Shown here: positions 31,136 through 38,858 of the stretch, piece by piece
How positions within the stretch are numbered: position 1 is the stretch's first letter
Layout of the letters: each line of letters starts with the position of its first letter
IMG/VR virus record: IMGVR_UViG_3300028400_000011
Location: 1-45,360 of that record
Source: a virus
Length of the DNA: 45,360 nucleotides
Strand: one strand, 5' to 3'
Position numbers and translations under genes: made by a program
Notes under the pieces: generated by a model
Seen by the model: only the letters and a program-made list of their open reading frames with translations
What the model was told of the DNA's origin: nothing
The model's database searches: none

Positions 31136-32416
31136 ATGGCATCGACCGGAATTCAGGCCCTGGGTGATCCAAATGCGAGTACTGTTCTCGCTACGGACCG
31201 GAGGGATCACTATCTAAGGCCGAATACTTTTAGTGAGCTCTACCCAAATGTTGCGCCTTTTTATACCTTTGTGTCGAAATTGCGCACTCTTGGTGGGAAT
31301 GAGCTCAAGGATGTAGACTTCAAGCTGTTTTATCACAAAAACATCGTTGTCGATAGTTTCCGTTTCTACATCAACGGCTCGACGGATGCGATTCCTGCGG
31401 CTGGTTCTGATGTGACGCCGAATATCGACGATGGCTCTGGTTCGGCTCCTGGTTTTGTTGTTCCGGGCCAGGTGGTTCGTGTTCGTACTTCTGCTGGAAC
31501 ACTTAAGGCCTACATGCGGGTTAAGAGCGTTGCGAGTAATGGTTTGAGTGCGACATTGACCACGATCTACCGCAGCGGCACTCCTTCCTTCGCTGATAAC
31601 GATGTCCTGGATATCGTTGGTACGGCTTATGGTGAGGGTTCTGCTGCACCGGATAGCTGGTACGATGATCTTTCCACCTTGTGGAACTCGGTTCAGACAT
31701 TCCGTACCAGCTTGAAGCTGACTGACCAGATGATCCGTGCGGTTCTGCGCGGTGGCAAAGAGATGCCGATTCAGATTCAGCGAAAGGCGATGGAGCACAA
31801 GATGAATATCGCCAGGGATTTCTACTTTGGCATGCGTCCCAATGGCGTGAGTGCTCCTTCTACTACCATTACTGACTCTGACGGCAACATTGTCACCCTG
31901 ACTCAGGGCATCATCAGTGCGATCAAGTATCTGAGCCTTACTGGTGCAAACTACTTCGTGGCGGATTCGGCCACGTATACGTGGGATGATTTCGTTGATG
32001 ACATGAAGCAGGTTGCCCAGTATGCCAATGCCAAACAGACGCTGTATGGCTTTGCCGGCTACGATGTGATTGCTTGGTTTGGCAAGGTTGGCTCTGGTAG
32101 TTCGTTCGCCGGTAACTCTGGATTCAATTTCCAGCTTGCACCGACAGTGCAGACGCGGTTTGGCTTCCAGGTGAAGCGTATTGAGCATCAGTTTGGTACG
32201 TTGAACCTGGTTCTTGACCCGTTGCTTCGCGGGCCGGATGCTGGATACATGATTATTGTGGACCCGGAGCATATTGGCCGCGCTCAGTGGGAGCCGCCAC
32301 GGTTCCGTCAGAACATTCAGGAGCGCAAGTATCTCTACACCTGGCACGAGTATGTCAGCATCGAAGGTTTGTGGTTTGACCAGATCGAGTCGCATGCTCT
32401 GTTCGAGTTGACGTAA
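31136..32416 (+). CDS. Major capsid protein (HK97-fold, SU10/DUF5309-like)
   Basis: This 426-residue protein has GGAGGTGAGCTCC before its ATG and sits directly after the scaffold. The N-terminal arm, the DVDFKLFYHKN strand, an inserted beta domain at about 80-170, the helix AMEHKMNIARDFYFG and the C-terminal P-domain strands (KRIEHQFGTLNLVLDPLL) fit the coat protein family of phage SU10-like and P22-like podoviruses. Product copies build the head; it should be the most expressed protein. A GC-rich inverted repeat follows the stop. Confidence 0.87.
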   Translation: MASTGIQALGDPNASTVLATDRRDHYLRPNTFSELYPNVAPFYTFVSKLRTLGGNELKDVDFKLFYHKNIVVDSFRFYINGSTDAIPAAGSDVTPNIDDGSGSAPGFVVPGQVVRVRTSAGTLKAYMRVKSVASNGLSATLTTIYRSGTPSFADNDVLDIVGTAYGEGSAAPDSWYDDLSTLWNSVQTFRTSLKLTDQMIRAVLRGGKEMPIQIQRKAMEHKMNIARDFYFGMRPNGVSAPSTTITDSDGNIVTLTQGIISAIKYLSLTGANYFVADSATYTWDDFVDDMKQVAQYANAKQTLYGFAGYDVIAWFGKVGSGSSFAGNSGFNFQLAPTVQTRFGFQVKRIEHQFGTLNLVLDPLLRGPDAGYMIIVDPEHIGRAQWEPPRFRQNIQERKYLYTWHEYVSIEGLWFDQIESHALFELT

Positions 32417-32426
32417 TTTTGGGGCT

Positions 32427-32456
32427 GAGGTTGGGGGTACAGGTGCCCCTGGCCTC
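32427..32456 (+). terminator. GC hairpin after the capsid gene (attenuator-like)
   Basis: GAGG (32427-32430) pairs with CCTC (32453-32456), and GGGG pairs with CCCC inside. No T tract follows, so it may act as a partial terminator or an mRNA 3' protector that raises capsid mRNA over downstream genes. Confidence 0.45.
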
Positions 32457-32476
32457 TAAACTAAATGGAGGAAACC

Positions 32477-32800
32477 ATGCTATTTCGTCGTGTTCTTGCC
32501 TGCAAAATCGGGCCGTATGATTTTCGCAATTCTGAGGTCATTGAGGTCAATGACGAGGCATGGGTGAAGCGCCTCAAAGAGCAGAGGTTTAAACAGTATG
32601 TTCTTCCTGTTGAGGAATGGGAAGAGGTCTACGGCAAGAAAGAGGCTGCGGAGAGGAAGGCATCTATCTATGATAAGATGTCTCGCGCCGATCTTGTCCA
32701 CGCCGCTGCTTCTCGTGGACTCAAGGATGCTCAGAAGATGAAGAAAGAAGAGCTAATTAACTGGCTTGAGCAGAATCCGCACAAGGTCGAAGAGGAGTAA
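32477..32800 (+). CDS. Small protein with Rho-N/HeH-like C-terminal domain
   Basis: This 107-residue protein starts at ATG 32477 behind GGAGGAAACC (an in-frame ATG at 32465 overlaps that site). The C-terminal ~40 residues (MSRADLVHAAASRGLKDAQK, MKKEELINWLEQ) match the helix-extended-helix pattern of Rho N-terminal and SAP-like domains, often found in small head genes next to capsid. The N-terminal half is alpha/beta. It may bind DNA or assist head completion. The stop overlaps the next start. Confidence 0.78.
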   Translation: MLFRRVLACKIGPYDFRNSEVIEVNDEAWVKRLKEQRFKQYVLPVEEWEEVYGKKEAAERKASIYDKMSRADLVHAAASRGLKDAQKMKKEELINWLEQNPHKVEEE

Positions 32801-33492
32801 TGGCCTACACATCTCTTGAGAATATTCGTGCGGCAGTTAGGCGTATCATGGGCCAGCCGTCTACTGCGGACGTGCCAACCGATGATGAACTCGATGCTTT
32901 TATCTCGTCGGCGATAGTACGAGTGTTCGGTGTGGTCGATCCCCAGTACTGTGGCGAATACCACAAGACCCTGTCTATTGATATCGACAATTCGGCTGGT
33001 GGCGTGCCTCTTGACGTAGACGGCTGGTCCGGTTTTTATACTAACTACACCAAAGACAGTGTGAGGATCACGAAGGTTTCTATCTCGAAGAGTTTGATCT
33101 ACGATTCGAACAGTGATGCAACAACTTTTTACCCAGCCAGGAGAATCGAGAAAGCGATTGCTGATGAGCTTAAGGCAGGGCTGTATACGTTCTACAGCAA
33201 ACTAGAACCTGTATGGTGGACAGAGGGCGATGAAATTTATTGGCGGCCTATTTGCAATGATGGTTACCTCGATTCTGGCCTTGTTGGGCACATTCATGTT
33301 GAGCTTATTTCTGAGCCTGATTACGGCAGTCTCGATAGTTCGAGTACTCATCTTGAGGAAAAGCTAAATGAGAGGGTACTGACGCCTATCGAGTACATGG
33401 CTGCATCAGCAGCTCTGAAAGCTCTTGGCCTCACGGCCCCTGGCGAGGATAACCTGAACGAGGCGATGAACATGCTCAAGCTCATGGCTTAG
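32800..33492 (+). CDS. Head-tail adaptor-like protein
   Basis: This 230-residue protein's start overlaps the previous stop (TAATG). An N-terminal helical segment (LENIRAAVRRIMGQPSTADV, DDELDAFISSAIV) and a C-terminal helix (NEAMNMLKLM) frame a beta-rich body, the layout of podovirus adaptor proteins that bind below the portal ring. It is followed by a second adaptor-like gene. Position between capsid and tail genes supports a neck role; family assignment is by pattern. Confidence 0.68.
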   Translation: MAYTSLENIRAAVRRIMGQPSTADVPTDDELDAFISSAIVRVFGVVDPQYCGEYHKTLSIDIDNSAGGVPLDVDGWSGFYTNYTKDSVRITKVSISKSLIYDSNSDATTFYPARRIEKAIADELKAGLYTFYSKLEPVWWTEGDEIYWRPICNDGYLDSGLVGHIHVELISEPDYGSLDSSSTHLEEKLNERVLTPIEYMAASAALKALGLTAPGEDNLNEAMNMLKLMA

Positions 33493-33500
33493 GAGATGCG

Positions 33501-34109
33501 ATGACTGTAGCCGATATGGTGACACATATTCGTACTGTTGCTGCTCGCCATGGGGTCAAGGACGAGGTGCCTTTGTCTGAGGTTCTGATGGCAATCAATG
33601 ATGCAGCTTCCAGGGTAGCGGCGGCCGTGCCGATCAACATCAAGTCCACTACTCTGTCACCTACTGTAGCTGGCGGGAATGAGTATGATCTCCCCACAGA
33701 TCTTATTAAGATCCGGAGAGTGAAAATTTCTGATACGGGCCAGTATCTCAAGAGGCTGAACAAGTACGCTGGAACGGAGCTTTCTTATACGGCGATTGAT
33801 GAACTATCTGAGACGGTTTGGGAGCCAGTTGGCTCGAAGCTGTATTTGTGGGATTTCAGTCTTGATAGCGGCTATAAGCAGGCTGCTGATGTGGATGAGA
33901 TTGTTCTTGTTTACCAGGCTCTTCTTTCAGAGGTTACGGAAGATAGTATGAGTTCGTCTGTGTCAGGGAACAGGATTGCTGACTCTGCCATTGAGAATCT
34001 TGCGATATCGTTCATTGTTTCGGCCAATGGAGACCCACTTGCTGCGGCCAATTATGAGACCAGGGCAAGGTATTTAATCCTTGATATCCCAACCGATGCA
34101 AGCATTTAG
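33501..34109 (+). CDS. Second neck/adaptor-like protein (tail tube A-like)
   Basis: This 202-residue protein has TTAGGAGATGCG before the ATG. An N-terminal helix (MVTHIRTVAARHGVK) is followed by a LSEVLMAINDAASRVAA helix, then the motif NEYDLPTDLIKIRRVKI, characteristic of tail-tubular-A type adaptors in T7-like and related podoviruses, and a C-terminal helix pair. It would join portal or first adaptor to the tail nozzle. Confidence 0.72.
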   Translation: MTVADMVTHIRTVAARHGVKDEVPLSEVLMAINDAASRVAAAVPINIKSTTLSPTVAGGNEYDLPTDLIKIRRVKISDTGQYLKRLNKYAGTELSYTAIDELSETVWEPVGSKLYLWDFSLDSGYKQAADVDEIVLVYQALLSEVTEDSMSSSVSGNRIADSAIENLAISFIVSANGDPLAAANYETRARYLILDIPTDASI

Positions 34110-34119
34110 GAGGTATGAG

Positions 34120-34566
34120 ATGAAACGGATTGGAATTGTACTGGCTATCGTGTTGTCCCTTGTTCTTGTTTCCTTTGCGGCTGACACGGGCTGGAAGGGG
34201 ATTTTTGGAACGGATGACTCTCCTTCCTACACGACGACTTTTACCGGAACTTCTACCTCCAGGACGTTGAAGTTTGTTCCATCAAGGAACTACAACGGCG
34301 ATGCCAGTTTGGTTGTCTACGCTGTTCTCAATAGCGGCTCCATGCCGACTGTGACAGTGAGTTACAGGAAGTACTACGGCGTGGACGATGAGAACTTGCA
34401 GTATGGTCCTTGGAACACGCTTGGTACATTCAGCTCGGCTTCTACAAGTACGGAGTTTGTGGTTAGTAAGGACACGAATTGGGGCTACTGTGACGGAGTT
34501 CAGTTCAAGTTCACTGCTAGTGGCACGTTCAATATCACGCTTCATGCTGCATTCAGAATTCGCTAG
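34120..34566 (+). CDS. Secreted beta-rich protein with Sec signal peptide
   Basis: This 148-residue protein starts at ATG 34120 behind TAGGAGGTATGAG. It begins with MKR and a hydrophobic core (IGIVLAIVLSLVLVSFA), with likely cleavage before ADTG, a textbook Sec signal peptide. The mature part is beta-rich and Ser/Thr-rich, in the style of a small beta-sandwich. Structural phage proteins normally lack such signals, so this protein may be exported by the infected cell. It lies between neck and fibre-like genes. The family is unknown. Confidence 0.8.
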   Translation: MKRIGIVLAIVLSLVLVSFAADTGWKGIFGTDDSPSYTTTFTGTSTSRTLKFVPSRNYNGDASLVVYAVLNSGSMPTVTVSYRKYYGVDDENLQYGPWNTLGTFSSASTSTEFVVSKDTNWGYCDGVQFKFTASGTFNITLHAAFRIR

Positions 34567-34575
34567 GAGGTTTTG

Positions 34576-36552
34576 ATGATGCGGCAACTGAAACTTATTT
34601 TTGTTCTTCTGATTTTCCCGGCTTTGCTCTATGGTCAGACCGGCTGGAGTACTGGTGGTAGTGGTGCTTTTGCCGACTCAGCGCGGGCTGCCTCAATTGC
34701 AGACAGTGCCAAGCATGCGGCCGCTTGGGTGCAGGATTCAAGCTGGGTTAAGATGGGGACGGATGTTATTGTCCAGCACACGGCTGGCAAGGATACGATT
34801 GGCTTCTGGTCAAACCTGAAGGTGAGACCGTGGAAGAAAGCCGCTCAGTGTGATTCTGTTAGTCAGCAGTATGCCGTTATCGCTGACGCATCTCAATCTG
34901 GTCTCGATCCTGGCTACTCTGATTATGCTGTTTTCCAGACAGTTGTTTTCGATTCTCTACCGGCATACGACGGGAATCATGCCATTCTGTGGTCAAAGGG
35001 CTACGATGCGACTAACATGATTCAATTGTCGCAGCAAAAGGATGCAACTGGGTATAAGCTTGTGTTGTTCATGCGGCAAGGTGGTACCGCTGTCTCTAAA
35101 GATTTTTACTTTGATGCGCAAACGAGCAAGTCATACAACATTCTTAGCCTATATGACCGAGATGGCAATGAGTACCTTTATGTCGATGGCGAGAGTCTCG
35201 GCTCGACGTCTATTTCTGCCATTAGCGGCGACGTGGACAATAGCGTTGGATTTTATATTGGTACGAACTCATACGGTAGCGTCATCCTGCGCGGCAAGGT
35301 GCTCGTGACTCGCGTGTTCAACTTCGGCACGGACGGTGCTCCTTCTGACCCAGATGCCTTTGCTCGCGCTCTCGCCCGCAGGCCCCTGGCGACAATGGCA
35401 GAGCTGGGGTATCCGGAATATGAGGATGCGGATTGGACAAATGTAAAAAGTAATCCTGGGATTGAAAACGGGACGACTGGCTATAATCTGTACAACGGTG
35501 CTACGATAGCGCAAGACGCCACAAACGTGCATGGCGGAAGTTACGCGCTACTCGCTAAGGATGCCGGGGCTACAGACTTCTACGGCACCTACAGTAATTC
35601 TTTCACAACAACCTTAGGAGCACACGTTTACGAGCTTTCGTTCTTGGTGTATCATGACGGCGCATCTAATGCTGATTTCAGGGCGCAATATTGGGATGCT
35701 GTTCATGGGGCGGTATCAACGACAACTTCTGTAGCGCCGAGTACGTGGACGCAACTGCGCCTCGTTTTTGAGGTACAGAGTGATGCTGTGTCGGCCAGCA
35801 AGTATGTCTACGCCATCTGTACGTCGAGCGTCCCGGACTCGTTTTGGGTAGACGACTTTGACGTTCATGAAGTGGGTGAGGTTGCTCGCTGGGATTTCAA
35901 CGATGCCAGTTCCTCAACTGTCTTTGCCGACAAGACAAGCAACGACAACGATCTAACGCCCTACAGCTCTGGCGCTACAACAACGGCTGGGAACCTGCAG
36001 GAGACAGCTTGGTTGAACCATGGGTTTTTCGCCAAAGCTGGCATTGACACGGTTGTTGCAGATACAACTTTTTCATGGAACGTCCTGACGCGACGGGTTT
36101 ATTTCGAAAATGACGATGTTCCAGGTGCTGGTACGACAGATCCGTTGCTCTACGCAAGTGGAGGGGAAATCTACGCGCACGACGCCAGTGGCAACAACAC
36201 TGTGATTTCTCCTCACATGGATGGAGACTGGGTTTACAATAGCTGGAATGCACAAACTGGACTCAGGACATTCATCAACCTGTTTGATCTTGTCAAGGTG
36301 CTGGAGAAGCTGACAGGTAGGAAGCTGATGTACCAGGACACGGTAGCAGTGCAGATCCCAGTTGAGCAGGCTGTTGACACAGTGTATGTCACGGTTGTCG
36401 ATACAATAAAGCATCTGACGTCAAGGGTGCGCGTTCTCAGGCCGCGGAAGCATGTGATCAACATCAACGGCAAATGGTATCGGATCGATGCGGCCAAAAT
36501 CAGGAAGCCGCCTGCTGCGTATCTCGAAGCGATCGGAGTTAAGCCGTGGTAG
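34576..36552 (+). CDS. Large secreted LamG-like surface or fibre protein with signal peptide
   Basis: This 659-residue protein starts at ATG 34576, 5 bp after AGGAGG. The N-terminal LKLIFVLLIFPALLYGQ is a clear signal peptide with a YGQ-type end. Then come a concanavalin/LamG-like domain (about 110-250, with YLYVDGESLGSTSI and GFYIGTNSYGS), a carbohydrate-binding-module-like region (about 290-430, GGSYALLA...FWVDDFDVHEVGE) and a C-terminal part with VININGKWYRID. Such domains bind sugars. Without the signal it would be called a tail fibre; with it, secretion or surface display is possible. Confidence 0.78.
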   Translation: MMRQLKLIFVLLIFPALLYGQTGWSTGGSGAFADSARAASIADSAKHAAAWVQDSSWVKMGTDVIVQHTAGKDTIGFWSNLKVRPWKKAAQCDSVSQQYAVIADASQSGLDPGYSDYAVFQTVVFDSLPAYDGNHAILWSKGYDATNMIQLSQQKDATGYKLVLFMRQGGTAVSKDFYFDAQTSKSYNILSLYDRDGNEYLYVDGESLGSTSISAISGDVDNSVGFYIGTNSYGSVILRGKVLVTRVFNFGTDGAPSDPDAFARALARRPLATMAELGYPEYEDADWTNVKSNPGIENGTTGYNLYNGATIAQDATNVHGGSYALLAKDAGATDFYGTYSNSFTTTLGAHVYELSFLVYHDGASNADFRAQYWDAVHGAVSTTTSVAPSTWTQLRLVFEVQSDAVSASKYVYAICTSSVPDSFWVDDFDVHEVGEVARWDFNDASSSTVFADKTSNDNDLTPYSSGATTTAGNLQETAWLNHGFFAKAGIDTVVADTTFSWNVLTRRVYFENDDVPGAGTTDPLLYASGGEIYAHDASGNNTVISPHMDGDWVYNSWNAQTGLRTFINLFDLVKVLEKLTGRKLMYQDTVAVQIPVEQAVDTVYVTVVDTIKHLTSRVRVLRPRKHVININGKWYRIDAAKIRKPPAAYLEAIGVKPW

Positions 36553-36764
36553 AAGAGAAGCTAATCGACGAACTAAAGAAGCTTGTCGAAAGATGGCGTG
36601 ATCTTGTAGAGCGGGAAATTCCAGATGCTTACAGGGACCGTGGCCTTGAGAGGAAATATCTGAATCTCGATAACTGGGCAGGTGGTGTAAGTGACTGTGC
36701 AGATGAGCTTGAAGAGCTAATCGAGGAATACAATGGGAAAGAAGAAAGATCCGACAGAGATTAA
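36546..36764 (+). CDS. Small helical protein (GTG start)
   Basis: This 72-residue acidic, mostly helical protein starts at GTG 36546 (GGAG upstream), overlapping the end of the previous gene by 7 bp and the next gene by 32 bp. The heptad-like ELIDELKKLVERWRDLVE pattern suggests a coiled coil. The family is unknown. Confidence 0.65.
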   Translation: MVEEKLIDELKKLVERWRDLVEREIPDAYRDRGLERKYLNLDNWAGGVSDCADELEELIEEYNGKEERSDRD

Positions 36765-37029
36765 AACTGGGTACGTTTTGACGCAATATGATGCCGAGGC
36801 GATCAAACGAGCCATAAAGGCGCTGGAACAATATCTTGAGCAGATAGGTGAACCGACGATTGAGCAAGAAGAGCTAGTTGACAGAAGAATGGAAGCTGTT
36901 GATGCCATGTTTGATCTACAGGATATTGCCGAGTGTGTTGAGCAGCAGATTGGCAAACAAAAGTTTGCGGATGAGCAGAATTGGGATGATGCTAAGCGGC
37001 CAATGATAGCCAAGCCAGGAGGCCGTTGA
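36733..37029 (+). CDS. Small helical hypothetical protein
   Basis: This 98-residue protein has GAGGAATACA before the ATG. It is helical and charged (EAIKRAIKALEQYLEQIGE, then DAMFDLQDIAECVEQQ), with a short Gly-rich end. It overlaps its neighbours on both sides. Its place between a surface protein and the lysis-type genes gives no clear role. Confidence 0.68.
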   Translation: MGKKKDPTEIKTGYVLTQYDAEAIKRAIKALEQYLEQIGEPTIEQEELVDRRMEAVDAMFDLQDIAECVEQQIGKQKFADEQNWDDAKRPMIAKPGGR

Positions 37030-37430
37030 TGGTAAACATGCGTAAAGTCTGGTGGGTACTAATTCCTCTCCTGTTTTTGACGTTATTGATCTATGCCGTT
37101 GTTGGTCACTGTGGGGAGACGGACGAGGCAAAACTGTGCGAGCAGCGTGGCCATATTTGGCGTGCTGTAATGATCTACGGTGTATATACTGAGCCATATT
37201 ACGTCGATACGGATTCTACTACACTTTTGATTATTCCGCATGCGCCAGTTAGGCGTGTCTGTATGCGCTGCGGGAAAGCAGAGAATTACACAGCCAAGCC
37301 GGACACGATAGTAATTTGGAGAATCGGAGATGGCAAAAAAGATTTTGATCTTTCTTTCGCTTTGCCTGCTTTTGGTTATTCCTACAGTTACGCGAGCACA
37401 GGCCATTGGCAAGTGGCGCACAGCCAATGA
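37029..37430 (+). CDS. Membrane-anchored protein with C-x4-GH / CxxC metal-site pattern
   Basis: This 133-residue protein starts at ATG 37029 behind AGGAGG. The N-terminal hydrophobic helix (VWWVLIPLLFLTLLIYAVVG) may anchor it or serve as a signal. The outside part has CEQRGHIW and, about 45 residues later, CMRCGK, a spaced metal-binding pattern seen in small phage proteins. Its last ~33 codons overlap the next gene's signal peptide by 101 bp, so the true C-terminus may be shorter. The function is unknown. Confidence 0.6.
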   Translation: MVNMRKVWWVLIPLLFLTLLIYAVVGHCGETDEAKLCEQRGHIWRAVMIYGVYTEPYYVDTDSTTLLIIPHAPVRRVCMRCGKAENYTAKPDTIVIWRIGDGKKDFDLSFALPAFGYSYSYASTGHWQVAHSQ

Positions 37431-37761
37431 TACATGGACTGGCGATGATAAGTGGGCTCACTGTATGGGAAGCTACTTCCTGTGTAGCCAGCTTGACAAC
37501 ACGATGCGGCTGGATCATGCTATTTTGCTGACGTGGCTTGCAGGTTTGGTATGGGAAGTAAAAGATGCTTACATCCCGTATGAGAAAGTGGGTTATTTTG
37601 GTGGAGATGGATTCAGTAGAAGAGATCTTGTTGCGGACTATGTAGGCACTTTTTCCTACGTGTTTTTGAACTATGTTGTATTCCATCATGACAAAGACAA
37701 GGGGGTTAGTATTGTACCTGTTGAAGATGGCGCCGTACTTACACTTTCCTTGGAGTGGTGA
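37330..37761 (+). CDS. YfiM/DUF2279-like protein with signal peptide
   Basis: This 143-residue protein has GGAGAATCGGAG before the ATG. Its N-terminal signal peptide (KILIFLSLCLLLVIPTVTRA) is followed by a pattern like YfiM/DUF2279-type envelope proteins: DKWAHCMGSYFLCSQL, hydrophobic helices (HAILLTWLAGLVWEVKDAY) and SRRDLVADYVGTFSYVFLNY, with Asp/His/Glu at conserved-looking places. These proteins sit in the envelope and their function is unknown. Finding one in a phage lysis neighbourhood is unusual and may relate to envelope disruption or exclusion. Confidence 0.65.
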   Translation: MAKKILIFLSLCLLLVIPTVTRAQAIGKWRTANDTWTGDDKWAHCMGSYFLCSQLDNTMRLDHAILLTWLAGLVWEVKDAYIPYEKVGYFGGDGFSRRDLVADYVGTFSYVFLNYVVFHHDKDKGVSIVPVEDGAVLTLSLEW

Positions 37762-37763
37762 GA

Positions 37764-37997
37764 ATGAATGGAAATGGCAAGAACTGGATCATAGCTCTCA
37801 TCATGCTGATTGTGGCCTCTCTCACATTCCTTGCCGGGACTTACACTGATCTTGGCAAGAACAAGCAGCGGATTGCCACAAATGAGAGGGACATTAGAGC
37901 TATACAGGAAGCGCTTAGAGATAACACAAGGATTCTTCTCGATATCAAGGATAGGCTTGCGAGAATTGAAACTAAGCTGGAAGATCAGGGGAAGTGA
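37764..37997 (+). CDS. Membrane-anchored coiled-coil protein (spanin-like)
   Basis: This 77-residue protein starts at ATG 37764 (GGAG upstream). One N-terminal membrane helix (about 9-27, IIALIMLIVASLTFLAGTY) is followed by a long charged coiled coil (NKQRIATNERDIRAIQEALR). This is the layout of inner-membrane spanins and some holin partners. The lysis neighbours (holin-like, endolysin) support this, but no outer-membrane lipoprotein partner is seen, so the call is tentative. Confidence 0.6.
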   Translation: MNGNGKNWIIALIMLIVASLTFLAGTYTDLGKNKQRIATNERDIRAIQEALRDNTRILLDIKDRLARIETKLEDQGK

Positions 37998-38260
37998 AAC
38001 GTACAGAATCGCTTGATGCTGCAAAAGAGAAACTGGCAGAAGCTGAGAAGCTTGCAAGGCTTCTCCATCTTTTTATTCGGCACCATCTTGATGAAATGCT
38101 CCAGTACGGCGATGTAGCCATTGAGAAGTATGCGGATAGATGGTACATGGATTGGAAAGAGATGTCGGATTATGATCAGACCTACTTTATTGGTTGGGCA
38201 TTGAGAATCCAGGGAATGATGCAATATGAAGCTTCTAGAGAAGCTGAAGAAGGTGCCTAA
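37994..38260 (+). CDS. Hypothetical helical protein
   Basis: This 88-residue protein starts at GTG 37994 (GGGG upstream) and overlaps the previous gene by 4 bp and the next by 35 bp. It is helical (DAAKEKLAEAEKLARLLHLF) with an aromatic-rich middle (YADRWYMDWKEMSDYDQTYF). It may partner the spanin- or holin-like proteins around it. The family is unknown. Confidence 0.65.
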   Translation: MKRTESLDAAKEKLAEAEKLARLLHLFIRHHLDEMLQYGDVAIEKYADRWYMDWKEMSDYDQTYFIGWALRIQGMMQYEASREAEEGA

Positions 38261-38456
38261 GACAGCTACTGGCCTTTTACTTGTTTTTGCTGGCTATGCG
38301 GTGAAAGCAAAGGTTCAGCCGATTGGGGAGGCGCTTATCTATGTGGGCACGTTTCTTGCTGGACTCGGCGGGGCCCACAAGGCTATGAAAAAAGTCAAGG
38401 GTATGGACCCGTTCGAGGGCGAGAAGGAGATTGCAAGAGCAGTTGGGTTGAAGTAG
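38226..38456 (+). CDS. Holin-like small membrane protein
   Basis: This 76-residue protein has two hydrophobic helices (about 14-30, TATGLLLVFAGYAVKAK, and about 36-52, ALIYVGTFLAGLGGAH), a short positively charged N-terminus and a charged tail. This is the size and topology of class II holins, placed just before the endolysin. Lesion formation would let the lysin reach the wall. The evidence is topology and location only. Confidence 0.65.
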   Translation: MKLLEKLKKVPKTATGLLLVFAGYAVKAKVQPIGEALIYVGTFLAGLGGAHKAMKKVKGMDPFEGEKEIARAVGLK

Positions 38457-38489
38457 GTTCTGATCTAAAGTCAAGGCGAGTTTAGAGAT

Positions 38490-38858
38490 ATGCCTAAAGA
38501 GAAACTGAGCAAGATGGATAAAAGGGCTATCTTTCTTGAGATGATAGCCGACCTCATCCATTTTGCCAAAGAGAATGGGATCCGGCTTATCTGTTTCTCT
38601 TTTCACAGAACGGAGAAGCAGCAGAAGATGCTCTATGAGTACGGCAAGAGTAAGGTCAAACATAGCAAGCACCAGGACTGGCTTGCGATGGATCTTGCTA
38701 TACTGGATGACAATGACGAGATTGTCTGGGATAGAAACGAGGATTACGAGCTTTTGGGGAGCTACTGGAAACATTTAGGTGACGTGTATGGAGTCCATGC
38801 CCGTTGGGGTGGCGACTGGAAGAGTTTGAATGACATCTATCACGTGGAAGTTGACTGA
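38490..38858 (+). CDS. Endolysin, M15-family peptidase (L-Ala-D-Glu type)
   Basis: This 122-residue protein has the zinc-peptidase residues of the M15 family: FHR near residue 38-40, H61 in SKHQDWLAMDL, D68 and H118 in YHVEVD, with the WGGDW segment between. Phage members cut the L-alanyl-D-glutamate link of peptidoglycan stem peptides. It has no signal peptide, so it depends on a holin, and a holin-like gene lies just before it. Its stop overlaps the spike gene start (TGATG). Confidence 0.87.
   Translation: MPKEKLSKMDKRAIFLEMIADLIHFAKENGIRLICFSFHRTEKQQKMLYEYGKSKVKHSKHQDWLAMDLAILDDNDEIVWDRNEDYELLGSYWKHLGDVYGVHARWGGDWKSLNDIYHVEVD

Noticed and set aside
31214-32395. 393-codon open frame antisense to the capsid gene
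   Set aside because: It mirrors the capsid gene, has Arg/His/Asn-rich unnatural composition and no ribosome site. It follows from codon use of the real gene.
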